Source: Pusillimonas sp. UBA6240 (lineage in GTDB: Bacteria; Pseudomonadota; Gammaproteobacteria; Burkholderiales; Burkholderiaceae_B). From it: a DNA stretch of 29,898 nt. The DNA lies in the NCBI GenBank assembly GCA_002441445.1, contig DJWC01000072.1, forward strand, positions 1 to 29,898. The letters are read 5' to 3'. The notes beneath the pieces were generated by a model, which searched no databases, had not been told where the DNA came from, and saw nothing but the letters and a program-made list of their open reading frames with translations. Position numbers and translations under genes: made by a program. Below, piece by piece: positions 13,983 through 22,050 of the stretch; position 1 is the stretch's first letter, and every line of letters starts with the position of its first letter.

Positions 13983-15650
13983 ATGCCACGCGCGCCTGAA
14001 CTCTTGCCTTGCGATGTGCTGCGCAGGTATGCGCCCCATGGCGGCACCTTGTGGGGTTTGCTGACAAGCCGAGCTGCAATCCAGGCGGACAGGGCATTCC
14101 TGATCTACGAAGGCCAGGAGGTCAGTTGGCGCGAATTCCAGGAAAAAGTCGAACGCACCGTCCATCTGCTGCGATCATACGGCGTCTCGCCGGGCGACCG
14201 TGTGGCGGTGATGGCGGAGAACGGCGCGGATTATGTGGCAATCGTGTTTGCGGCCATGGCCGCCGGGGCGATCTTCGTGCCCATCAATCCCGATCTTAAG
14301 CCCGCCGAGGCGGAATACATCATCGAGCATGCCGAGCCGGCCGTGGTATTTGCCTCGGACGCTGCCGCCGGCACCCTGCGGCGTATTTCCGCAACCTTCG
14401 CCAAGGGCATCAAGACCCTGGCATTGGCCGCGGGCCTGGACCAGCTTGGCCAGGCTCATACAAGCGCAGCGAATACAGGCGCCTCAGCCCGCCGGCAAGA
14501 CGGGCCCCGAAAAGAAAGCGCGGCCGAAAAACGATCCACGGCCGGAACGGAGCATGGAAAGCCCGATGGCACAGGACTCATCCTTTACACATCCGGCACC
14601 ACAGGCTTCCCCAAAGGAGTCATGCACAGCCAGCAGAACATGGTCGTAGCGGGCGAATACTGCGTGGAACGCCTGCATCTTCAACCCGAAGACCGCATGC
14701 TGTGCATACTGCCGTTCTTCCACATCAACGCACTGATTTATTCCCTGATGGGCGCCGCCGTGGCGGGGGCGTCCCTGGTGATCGCGCCACGATTCAGCGC
14801 GTCCGGCTTCTGGAAGCTGGCGGCCGATACAGGGGCCACCCAGGTAAACATCATCGCCGCGGTGGGCCGCATCCTTATGCGGCGGCCGCGGTCCGAATTC
14901 ATACCCGGACACAAGCTGCGCAAACTTTACGGCGCCCCCATCACGCCGGACATCTATCGCGCCTTCCAGAACGAATTCGGCATCCCGACGCTGATAGAAG
15001 GCTACGGGCTGACAGAAACGCCTTGCGTCTGCAGCAATCCCTATTCCGGCCCGCAGCGCGTCGGAAGCATAGGCATACCCACGCCGCACCCCGTATCCTC
15101 GCAGCCGTCCGCCCGCATGCGGATAGCCGATGCGTCCGGGCGGGATGCCGCGCAAGGGACTGTCGGAGAGCTCATGGTCCAAAGCCCTATTGCGATGCAA
15201 GGCTATTATCGCGATCCCCAAGCCACCGCGGCTGTGCTAAAGGATGGCTGGTTCCGCACCGGGGACCTGGTCAAGCAAGAGAGCGACGGCTACTACACCT
15301 TTGTCGCCCGCCAGAAAGACATCATCCGGCGCCGTGGCGAGAACATATCGGGCGCCGAGCTGGACGAGATCGTCAGCCGGCACCCCGACATACAGGCCGC
15401 GGCCGCGATCCCGGTCGAGTCCGAGCTGGGCGAAGACGAAATCTTGATCGCGGCCGTCAAGCGCCCGCAGGCCTTGCTAACCGAACCCGCGCTGCGCAAA
15501 TGGTGCGAAGAGCAATTGAGCAAGGCCAAGCTTCCCCGATTCATCGTGTTCGTCGACGAGCTGCCCTACACCCCCAGCCATCGCGTCGCCAAATTCCAGT
15601 TGCGCAATGATACCTCGCTGAAACAGCGCGCCATCGAATTCACCGAGTAG
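13983..15650 (+). CDS. AMP-forming acyl-CoA ligase
   Basis: A 555-residue ANL-superfamily ligase that activates a carboxylic acid with ATP and CoA. Core motifs are in order: P-loop LYTSGTTGFPKG (201-212), GYGLTE (340-345), DGWFRTGD (421-428), the hinge RQKDIIRRRGENIS (443-456) and the C-terminal catalytic lysine K537 in THE PSHRVAKFQLR block. The hinge and end resemble CaiC-like and medium-chain ligases. Just before the P-loop it carries a polar, Ala/Lys/Arg-rich stretch (about 158-195) not expected in this family, perhaps a flexible insert. It almost touches the hydratase gene (TGA-C-ATG), so the two are cotranslated. The substrate is unknown. Confidence 0.94.
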   Translation: MPRAPELLPCDVLRRYAPHGGTLWGLLTSRAAIQADRAFLIYEGQEVSWREFQEKVERTVHLLRSYGVSPGDRVAVMAENGADYVAIVFAAMAAGAIFVPINPDLKPAEAEYIIEHAEPAVVFASDAAAGTLRRISATFAKGIKTLALAAGLDQLGQAHTSAANTGASARRQDGPRKESAAEKRSTAGTEHGKPDGTGLILYTSGTTGFPKGVMHSQQNMVVAGEYCVERLHLQPEDRMLCILPFFHINALIYSLMGAAVAGASLVIAPRFSASGFWKLAADTGATQVNIIAAVGRILMRRPRSEFIPGHKLRKLYGAPITPDIYRAFQNEFGIPTLIEGYGLTETPCVCSNPYSGPQRVGSIGIPTPHPVSSQPSARMRIADASGRDAAQGTVGELMVQSPIAMQGYYRDPQATAAVLKDGWFRTGDLVKQESDGYYTFVARQKDIIRRRGENISGAELDEIVSRHPDIQAAAAIPVESELGEDEILIAAVKRPQALLTEPALRKWCEEQLSKAKLPRFIVFVDELPYTPSHRVAKFQLRNDTSLKQRAIEFTE

Positions 15651-15734
15651 CACAACCGTGTAGTCACACCTGATCAAGAAGAAAGTACAGATGAGCCAAT
15701 GACATGCTCACGCCTCAACCAAAGGAGATATGCC

Positions 15735-16721
15735 ATGAAGAGACGATCCATTATTTCGCTAGCGCTGGGCTGCGGCGTTTTGTCTGTAGCAGCGCTTTGG
15801 CCCAAGGCGCATGCCGCGGACGATTTTCCGAACCGCTCGATACGCATGATCGTGGGATACCCCGTCGGCGGCAATGTCGATATCGTGGCCCGGCTGGTCG
15901 CCGACGAGCTCAGCAAAATATTGAACCAGCCCGTCGTGGTCGACAACCGGGCCGGAGCCAGCGGCCAGATCGCCGCCGCGTCGGTCGCCCAGGCCGCCCC
16001 CGACGGCTATACCATCTTCCTGGGCGCATCCCCTGAGCTGGCCATCGCCCACGCGTTGAAAAAGAAGCTGCCGTACGACGCGCAGAAGAACTTCCAGCCG
16101 CTTAGCCTGGCCACCGTGATCCCTTTTGCCCTGGTCGTGAATCCCCAGGTGCCCGCGAAGAATATGAAGGAGTTCCTGGATTACGCCAAGTCCCACCCGG
16201 GCAGCCTGAATTACGCCTCTTTTGGCAACGGGTCTTCCAACCATCTGTTTGCCGAGCTGTTCAAGTCCAAAGCCGGCGTGGAAATGACGCACATCCCTTA
16301 TAAAGGCGGCGGTCCGGCCATCACCGACCTGATCGGCGGCCAGGTGCAGGTGGAATTCGAAAGCCTGGGCGTCGTGCTGCCCCATGTGAAAGCAGGCAAG
16401 TTGCGCGCGCTCGCGCTCGCCACGCCGCAGCGTTCCCCGCTGGCGCCGGAGCTGCCGACCATGGCCGAAGCCGGCCTGTCCGGCCTGGAAGGGGGCACCT
16501 GGAACGGCTTCGTCGGCCCGGCCGGCATGCCAGCGCCCATCGTCGAAAAGCTCAGCGTCGCGCTCAACAAAGCCATCAAATCGCCATCGGTCAGCAAGGT
16601 GCTGATAGAAAAAGGCCTGACACCGACGCCCACCACGCCGCAGGAGTTCGCCGCTTTCATCAAGTCGGAGATCGAGAGGTGGAAATCGGTCGCCGACACC
16701 GCCGGCATACGCGTCGACTAG
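15735..16721 (+). CDS. Bug-family solute-binding protein of the CoA operon
   Basis: A periplasmic receptor of 328 residues: signal peptide MKRRSIISLALGCGVLSVAA ending near AHA-ADDF, then IRMIVGYPVGGNVDIVARLV, VVVDNRAGASGQIAA, HPGSLNYASFGNGSSNHL, IPYKGGGPAITDLIGG and ELPTMAEAGLSG. The ATG at 15735 is chosen because AAAGGAG ends eight bases before it and the signal peptide starts there; the frame is open from 15699. Placement inside a ligase-dehydrogenase-hydratase operon suggests it captures the acid that the ligase activates. No TctA/TctB-like membrane subunits are encoded here. Confidence 0.94.
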   Translation: MKRRSIISLALGCGVLSVAALWPKAHAADDFPNRSIRMIVGYPVGGNVDIVARLVADELSKILNQPVVVDNRAGASGQIAAASVAQAAPDGYTIFLGASPELAIAHALKKKLPYDAQKNFQPLSLATVIPFALVVNPQVPAKNMKEFLDYAKSHPGSLNYASFGNGSSNHLFAELFKSKAGVEMTHIPYKGGGPAITDLIGGQVQVEFESLGVVLPHVKAGKLRALALATPQRSPLAPELPTMAEAGLSGLEGGTWNGFVGPAGMPAPIVEKLSVALNKAIKSPSVSKVLIEKGLTPTPTTPQEFAAFIKSEIERWKSVADTAGIRVD

Positions 16722-16735
16722 GATAAGGTCTCCAA

Positions 16736-17125
16736 ATGAGCGAATCAGGACTCGAGGGAAGAGATATGGCTCCGGAGAAATTTTCCGCCGACGCATTGCT
16801 GGAACTGCCCTTGGCGTCCTGGGGGGAGGGGAAAGCCATAGGCTCCCTGCCTCCCAGCTCCATCACCGGCAAAGCGTTCAAGCTGCCAGGCTACAAAGTG
16901 ACGGGGTGGGGCGTTTGGGAGGCATCCGCGGGCTCCTTCGCCCGCGAGATCGAAGCCGCCGAATACATGCACATACTCAGCGGGGAATGCACTTTCGTGT
17001 GGGAAGGAGGGGAAATGTCCATCTCCGCCGGCGACCACCTCTTCTTCCCCGCGCAGACCAAAGGCGCCTGGCACATCAAATCGCCGGTCAGGAAGCTGTA
17101 TATGCTGCTTGTTCCGCTGGTGTAG
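16736..17125 (+). CDS. Cupin-domain protein (DUF861/cupin_3-like)
   Basis: A small single-domain cupin of 129 residues, or 119 if it starts at the second ATG (16766). The beta-barrel core is visible: GWGVWEASAGSFARE, YMHILSGECTFVWEGGEMSI and AGDHLFFPAQTKGAWHIKSP. This fits the cupin_3 family with G-x-W-E...E-x-x-x-x-L-x-G-x-x-T. Such proteins are enzymes or small-molecule sensors; none of this can be assigned here. It is the last gene of the CoA operon, 14 bases after the Bug gene, so it probably acts on the same substrate. Confidence 0.88.
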   Translation: MSESGLEGRDMAPEKFSADALLELPLASWGEGKAIGSLPPSSITGKAFKLPGYKVTGWGVWEASAGSFAREIEAAEYMHILSGECTFVWEGGEMSISAGDHLFFPAQTKGAWHIKSPVRKLYMLLVPLV

Positions 17126-17161
17126 CCCGTACCCGTATGCTTTTTTTCGCCGATGCGGCGC

Positions 17162-17184
17162 CCGCCGGCCAGCGGCGCCGGCGG
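17162..17184. terminator. Hairpin between convergent operons
   Basis: CCGCCGGC (17162-17169) and GCCGGCGG (17177-17184) form an 8-bp stem with a 7-base loop. It lies between the cupin stop (17125) and the convergent oxidoreductase stop (17197). A short T-rich patch (GATTTTCT) follows on the plus strand. It may terminate the CoA operon. Confidence 0.5.
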
Positions 17185-17196
17185 CGGACTGATTTT

Positions 17197-18492
17197 CTAT
17201 CCCGGCCGTTGATCCATGGCCCGCTTCATACGCGCCATCTGCATGTGTACTGCAATGCGGCGAATGGGCTCGGGCGGCATCCATTGCGGTCGGGCGAACT
17301 GTTTCGTTTCCCTCAGCAAAGGGCTATCCATGCCAGCGATGTCTTCCGCCAGCAGGCCACCGAGCGCAGTCATCTTAAGAATGCCGGACGCATTGCATGC
17401 GGACAAGCCGTACACATTTTTATCCAGCTTGCCAAAAATCGGCATGCCATTTCGGCTCATGCTCAGCGCGCCGCCCCAAACGTGCTCGAATTCATGGACC
17501 TGCATCGCAGGGTAATACTGCCTATAAAGCGTGCGCAGCAGGTCTTTGATCTGCGCTGGCGGCAATTCGCTTTTGTAAGAGAAGCCTGCCCTGAACAGAA
17601 GGCGGCCGGAGTTTAGCTTGCGCGTGCTGGGGCCCAGGCTTTCGGCGGGAGTGGCTCCCCAATCAGTTTCCTGGCCGAGTTTATCCAGCTCGCCGGCGTC
17701 CAGTGGAGGAGTCAACGCGCCGTAGGTGTATACATTGAGCTGACGGCTTCGCCCATAGCCAAAAAACGGCAAGGACGCGTTATTACTGAAGATAACCGTA
17801 TCCGCCTGAACGGTATGACGCTCGCTTGTCACCCTATTCGGGGTTCCGGGTATCAAGCGCATGATCGGCGTGTTTTCATAGAAGCCGACCTGCGATGGCA
17901 GCGTATCCAACAAGCCGTTTATAAGCTCGGCGGGTTGGACCAGAGTGCAGTCGGGCAGCCAAATCGCATGCGTGTACCGAGTACACCCAAGTTGAGCGAC
18001 TATATCCGCCTGGGACAGGCTACGGCCGCGCACTCCTTTGGCGCTCAGTGAGGTAAGCAATGCGTCAAGGGCCTTTGCGCCTGCGTCGGTACTGGCCGTT
18101 TTGTAATGGCCAATGTCACGCCAGTCGCAGGAAATATTGTGGTGGTCCACAATTTTTCGCAATGTTTCCTTGCCCGCCCGCAAAATCGCCGTACCCCAGC
18201 GGACCTCGGCTGCGCTGCCGCGAACGTCAATTTTTGAATCGGCCCTGCTAAGCATAAAGCCGGAACTGCGACCGGCCGCGCCCTCGCCCCTGGGCAGTGC
18301 ATCAAAAAGCGCGATTTCATCCGCCGGAAACAATTCTGAAAGGCGCCGTGCGATTGCGTGTCCGGCAAACCCCGCACCGACAATAGCAAATCGCACACGG
18401 ATGTCCCTGCCCAAAGACTGGGATCGCGCCCGGCCGGGTGTCGCGATTTGATTCCAACCGCTTGGGGTTGCATAACGTATTGCGGCGCTCAT
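17197..18492 (-). CDS. DAO-family FAD-dependent oxidoreductase (leftward operon)
   Basis: A 431-residue flavoenzyme of the D-amino-acid-oxidase/glycine-oxidase fold. The dinucleotide-binding GAGFAG is at 39-44, followed by EIALFDALPRGEGAAGRSSG at the end of the second strand. The C-terminal FAD block is HVWGGALSMSRNGMPIFGKL...YGLSACNASGILKMTALGGL. Members oxidise amines, amino acids or N-substituted amino acids. It begins at 18492 after AAGAAGGGTGA, although the frame is open to 18543, and is 29 bases behind the dehydrogenase gene in the same operon. It differs clearly from the second DAO-family enzyme at 25600, so the two likely act on different steps or isomers. Confidence 0.9.
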   Translation of the reverse strand: MSAAIRYATPSGWNQIATPGRARSQSLGRDIRVRFAIVGAGFAGHAIARRLSELFPADEIALFDALPRGEGAAGRSSGFMLSRADSKIDVRGSAAEVRWGTAILRAGKETLRKIVDHHNISCDWRDIGHYKTASTDAGAKALDALLTSLSAKGVRGRSLSQADIVAQLGCTRYTHAIWLPDCTLVQPAELINGLLDTLPSQVGFYENTPIMRLIPGTPNRVTSERHTVQADTVIFSNNASLPFFGYGRSRQLNVYTYGALTPPLDAGELDKLGQETDWGATPAESLGPSTRKLNSGRLLFRAGFSYKSELPPAQIKDLLRTLYRQYYPAMQVHEFEHVWGGALSMSRNGMPIFGKLDKNVYGLSACNASGILKMTALGGLLAEDIAGMDSPLLRETKQFARPQWMPPEPIRRIAVHMQMARMKRAMDQRPG

Positions 18493-18521
18493 GTTCACCC
18501 TTCTTTGTTTGTGGTGGTGTG

Positions 18522-19466
18522 TCAAAGTTGCGCCGACTGGCATCGACGCATACTTTCTTCCAGTGCATCAATACCTTGAGACAGCAGACGCTTGATGGCT
18601 TCCTCGCTGCTAAACCCGGCGTGCGCAGTCAAGGTGACATTGTCCAAGGTCGTTAAGGGGTGACCGGGCGGCAACGGCTCCTGATCAAACACATCCAAGG
18701 CGGCATGTGCAATACGCTGCGAACGGAGCGCGTCGATAAGGGCGCGCTCGTCAACCAAAGCGCCACGAGCCACATTGATCAAAATGGCATCGTGTCGCAT
18801 CAAGGCCAGCTTTTTGGCGTCAATCATGTTCTCAGTTGCCTCGTTGAGCGCTAGATGCAACGAAATAAGCTGCGACGTTTCCAGCAGCTCATCCAGCGTT
18901 ACCATCTTGCATGGCAATTCGCCGGCCACGCGGCTTCGATTCCAGGCAACGACCTCCATCCCGAACTGCGCCCCCATATGCGCCAATGTACGTCCGATCG
19001 CGCCCAGGCCCACGATGCCCAGCCGCTTGCCCGTCAATTCCAGCCCCCTCATGGTGTGCCATTTTCCGCAGCGAATGTCACGGTCCATGAGAGCGACGTT
19101 GCGCGACGCGGCCAACATCAAGGCCATTGCATGTTCAGCCACGGTCCGGTCCCCATAGCCGATCACGGTCCGCACTTCGATTCCAAGCGCTTCTGCGGCG
19201 CCGAGGTCGATGTAGCTGGATGCTCCGGTACCCAAAAAAACGATTGTTTTCAGGGCCGGGGAGCGCCGCAATAATTCCGCGTCCATATAGGTGCGTCCGT
19301 TAATCAACGCCACTGCATCTTGAACAAGCTCATGCAAGGTCGACCGATCGGGCTCGCCGATATAAACCTGCATGTCGGGGACCCGCTGCAGTAAGCCATG
19401 CGTGCGCAATATTGCATGGTTATATGGAGGGCAGTCTATGTATACGGTTTTCATAGCATGTTTCAT
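18522..19466 (-). CDS. D-isomer-specific 2-hydroxyacid dehydrogenase
   Basis: A 314-residue NAD(P)-dependent dehydrogenase interconverting 2-oxo acids and D-2-hydroxy acids. The Rossmann motif is GLGAIG at 153-158. Catalytic residues are visible as R234 (INVARGALVDE), E263 (DVFDQEP) and H282 (TAHAGF). The second Rossmann strand ends in AWNRSR rather than an acidic residue, which suggests NADP(H). An alternative start is the ATG at 19454; the ribosome binding site is weak for both. It lies between the GntR gene (54 bases) and the FAD oxidoreductase (29 bases), so it may reduce the 2-oxo acid produced by an oxidase of this locus. Confidence 0.93.
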   Translation of the reverse strand: MKHAMKTVYIDCPPYNHAILRTHGLLQRVPDMQVYIGEPDRSTLHELVQDAVALINGRTYMDAELLRRSPALKTIVFLGTGASSYIDLGAAEALGIEVRTVIGYGDRTVAEHAMALMLAASRNVALMDRDIRCGKWHTMRGLELTGKRLGIVGLGAIGRTLAHMGAQFGMEVVAWNRSRVAGELPCKMVTLDELLETSQLISLHLALNEATENMIDAKKLALMRHDAILINVARGALVDERALIDALRSQRIAHAALDVFDQEPLPPGHPLTTLDNVTLTAHAGFSSEEAIKRLLSQGIDALEESMRRCQSAQL

Positions 19467-19520
19467 TCATCTTTCAGAAGATGCCATCGTTCGATACCGC
19501 AGCCTTTCCCGACACGCGCG

Positions 19521-20189
19521 TCAGTCAAGGTGCTTCCGCACGACGCTGTCAAGGTGATAATGCATCTCGGCGTCGGCGACGTTGGGGTCCCTGCGCTGCA
19601 GGCCATTCAATATGCGTTCATGCTCGGCGAGGGTGCCATCGAACCAGGTCAGGGCAAGCGGCTCTTGCGCCCTGACCAGCATGACCTTGTCATGAACCGA
19701 TACCAGCTGTTCATACAAGAAGGTGTTTTCTGTTAGCCGCGCGATTTCCAGGTGGAAGGCGGTGTCGAGGGAAACGAATTCACGCGTATCTTGCTGCGCA
19801 GCTGCCTTTGCTTGAGCGTCCACCATGTCTTGCAACTTATCGAGCGAGGCTGTGGAAGCGCGTTCCGCGCACAAGCGGACAGACGCCCGCTCGAGCGCTG
19901 TGCGCAACTCGTACAAATGTCTGATGTCCGGGTTGGACATGATGGTGATTTCATAGAAACGCCCATTGCGGGTTACCAGGCCTTCATTCAACAAGTGGCG
20001 AAGCGCTTCCCTTACGGGTGTACGACTGACGTTGAACCGTTGGCTCAGCTCGGCTTCTTGCAAAAGCATGGTCGGGCATCTTTCTTGATGCAGGATGGCT
20101 TCTTTCAATTGTTTATAGACGGCGTTACTCAGGCGATCGCGCTGGGCATCGTCAGAGTCGCTTGAAATGGGACGTATGCTCGCAAGCAT
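19521..20189 (-). CDS. GntR-family regulator, FadR/FCD subgroup
   Basis: A 222-residue regulator with an N-terminal winged helix (LQEAELSQRFNVSRTPVREA then LRHLLNEGLV, about 43-72) and a C-terminal all-helical FCD domain. Likely metal ligands of that domain are D142 and H146 (SLDTAFHLEIA), H190 and H212. Such proteins usually repress and release DNA when a carboxylic acid binds. A strong AAGGAGG ribosome binding site precedes the ATG. It is divergent from the transporter operon, and four related DNA elements fill the shared 218-base intergenic region, so it probably controls both directions. Confidence 0.95.
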   Translation of the reverse strand: MLASIRPISSDSDDAQRDRLSNAVYKQLKEAILHQERCPTMLLQEAELSQRFNVSRTPVREALRHLLNEGLVTRNGRFYEITIMSNPDIRHLYELRTALERASVRLCAERASTASLDKLQDMVDAQAKAAAQQDTREFVSLDTAFHLEIARLTENTFLYEQLVSVHDKVMLVRAQEPLALTWFDGTLAEHERILNGLQRRDPNVADAEMHYHLDSVVRKHLD

Positions 20190-20233
20190 AGGTTCCCTCC
20201 TTGTCGACGCGTTATTGACACACTTAGGTATTT

Positions 20234-20358
20234 TTGTTCAGTATACACAAATAATTTTAAGAATACTGAAAATCAAGATATACGCCTAATTCACACTTAT
20301 TTTTCGGGAAAACCCGTATTGTTCAGCATGCTTTGCCGCTTTAATGTATACCGAACAA
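20234..20358. promoter_or_regulatory. Cluster of four related operator-like elements between the divergent operons
   Basis: Four copies of one motif lie in the AT-rich region between the GntR and solute-binding-protein genes: TTGTTCAGTATACA (20234-20247, plus), ATTTTCAGTATTC (20261-20273, minus), TTGTTCAGCATGC (20319-20331, plus) and TTGTTCGGTATACA (20345-20358, minus). The first and last differ at one base and point toward each other; the middle two do not. They are the best candidates for the GntR protein's binding sites. Confidence 0.6.
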
Positions 20359-20407
20359 AGATTACAAGCTCACGCCAATTACAAATCTTCAATTGAAAGG
20401 GGACTCC

Positions 20408-22015
20408 ATGGGCAGCGAAAAAAAACCGAACCATAAGGGCGCGGCAACGTCACGTCTGGATCTGTCATCAATGAGCCGACGCGACTTTGGCGGGCTGCTT
20501 ATCGGGGCCGGGCTGTCTCTGGCTGGCGTGGGGAACACAAAAGCCTGGGCCAGTTCCGCGCCGGCAGCCACGCCCAAAACCGGCGGTACGGTGCGGATCG
20601 CCTTGAATTCACAAGGCATGACCGACACATTCGACGGCGCCCGCTCCTTCAACCCAGGCGATTGGATACGATGCGCAAGCGTCTTCAGCTATCTGACGCG
20701 CATGAGCCCCGATGGCCGCGCCTTGCCCGAAGTCGCTCGTGCGTTTGAAAGCAGCGCCGACGCCAAAGTCTGGACTTTTAGCATCGTCAAAGGCATCGTC
20801 TTTTCCGATGGCAGCCCCCTGACGATGGATGACCTTATCTTTTCCATCATGCGGCATAAAGAAAAGAATGTCGTATCCGGCGTCAAAGAGGTCGTCGCCA
20901 ATATCAAGGCGGTCAAGGCCGACGGCCCGAATACGCTGGTGGTTGAGCTATTCGAGCCCGACGCCGATATTCCCGTGACGCTCAGTGCAGTGCAGTTCAC
21001 CATCGTCAAAAATGGTACGTATGACTTTTCGAAGCCCATCGGAACCGGGCCCTTCGTTGTCAAAGAATTCAGCCCCGGCGTCCGTACCATTTGTGTGCGC
21101 AACAAAAATTACTGGAAACCGAAACGGCCCTATATCGACCAGTTCGAGATGTTTCCCATCGTGGATCAAGTCGCACGCGCAAACGCCTTGCTGTCCGGCG
21201 ACGTCGATATGGCCGTGGATATTCGCGGGCCCAGTATTGCCAAGCTGCGTGCTTCGGGCGTGGCCAACCCCGTCGTGACCAAGGCGCCCCGCTTTACGGC
21301 CATACAGGCTGGCGTTCAGCTGGCTCCCGCCGACTCGCACGACCTGCGCCTCGCCTTCGCACATTTAATGAACCGCGAACGCGTCTTGCAAACAGTGCTA
21401 CTGGGCAACGGCGAGATCGGCAACGATTTTCCCATCAACAAATCATCGCCCTATTACAACAGCCAACTGGCACAGCGCCACTACGATCCCGACCAGGCCA
21501 AGTTCCATATTGCCAAAAGCGGCATCGGGAAAGGCAAGGTGCCGGTGCATGTCAGTGACGCCTCAGCCTTTAGTGTGGAGATCGGTCAGCTGCTGCAGCG
21601 CGAGGCGGCCAATATTGGGCTGAATATCGACTTGAGAAGAGAGCCGGCAGACAGCTATTGGTCGGCCATCGCCGGAAAGCGGCCATTCTTTGCGATAACG
21701 GTCAATCCCCGACCTACCTACAACATTGCCTTGAATACCTTATGGAAAAGTGACGCGCCCAAGAATTTTTCGAACTACAAGAACCCGAAGCTCGACAGCC
21801 TGATCGACCTCGCGCGCGCGACCTTGGATGACCAAAAACGCGAGCAAATCTATCACGAGATCAACGCGATAATCCACGATTCGGCCGCCCTGGTTCTGCC
21901 GGCTTTCATCGACTACGTCGACGGCATCTCGAATCGTGTTCAAGGTTTCGAGCCGCTGCCCATATCGCCTTTGGGCGGGTGTTTCTTCACAGATCAGATT
22001 TGGCTGGATGCCTGA
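20408..22015 (+). CDS. Family-5 ABC solute-binding protein with Tat signal
   Basis: A 535-residue periplasmic binding protein of the DppA/OppA/NikA family. A twin-arginine signal is visible: MSRRDFGGLLIGAGLSLAGV, with RR at residues 24-25. Family blocks include GGTVRIALNSQG, LPEVARAFESSADAKVWTF, IGTGPFVVKEF, RNKNYWKPKRPYID and ALLSGDVDMAVD. Tat export suggests folding in the cytoplasm before transport. The ATG at 20408 follows GAAAGGGGA; an in-frame TTG at 20393 is less likely. It opens the rightward operon. Ligands in this family are peptides, opines, sugars or amino-acid derivatives, and the neighbouring enzymes favour the last. Confidence 0.94.
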   Translation: MGSEKKPNHKGAATSRLDLSSMSRRDFGGLLIGAGLSLAGVGNTKAWASSAPAATPKTGGTVRIALNSQGMTDTFDGARSFNPGDWIRCASVFSYLTRMSPDGRALPEVARAFESSADAKVWTFSIVKGIVFSDGSPLTMDDLIFSIMRHKEKNVVSGVKEVVANIKAVKADGPNTLVVELFEPDADIPVTLSAVQFTIVKNGTYDFSKPIGTGPFVVKEFSPGVRTICVRNKNYWKPKRPYIDQFEMFPIVDQVARANALLSGDVDMAVDIRGPSIAKLRASGVANPVVTKAPRFTAIQAGVQLAPADSHDLRLAFAHLMNRERVLQTVLLGNGEIGNDFPINKSSPYYNSQLAQRHYDPDQAKFHIAKSGIGKGKVPVHVSDASAFSVEIGQLLQREAANIGLNIDLRREPADSYWSAIAGKRPFFAITVNPRPTYNIALNTLWKSDAPKNFSNYKNPKLDSLIDLARATLDDQKREQIYHEINAIIHDSAALVLPAFIDYVDGISNRVQGFEPLPISPLGGCFFTDQIWLDA

Positions 22016-22050
22016 CAGGCGTGCACGCATAGCAAGGATAATGAAACGCG

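Noticed and set aside
13124..14047. A 307-codon open frame antisense to the enoyl-CoA hydratase gene
   Set aside because: It is a shadow of a conserved coding region with no start signal or family resemblance.
15759..16796. A 345-codon open frame antisense to the second Bug gene
   Set aside because: It lies fully opposite a clear Bug gene, and the product is low-complexity Gly/Arg/His-rich with no recognisable domain.
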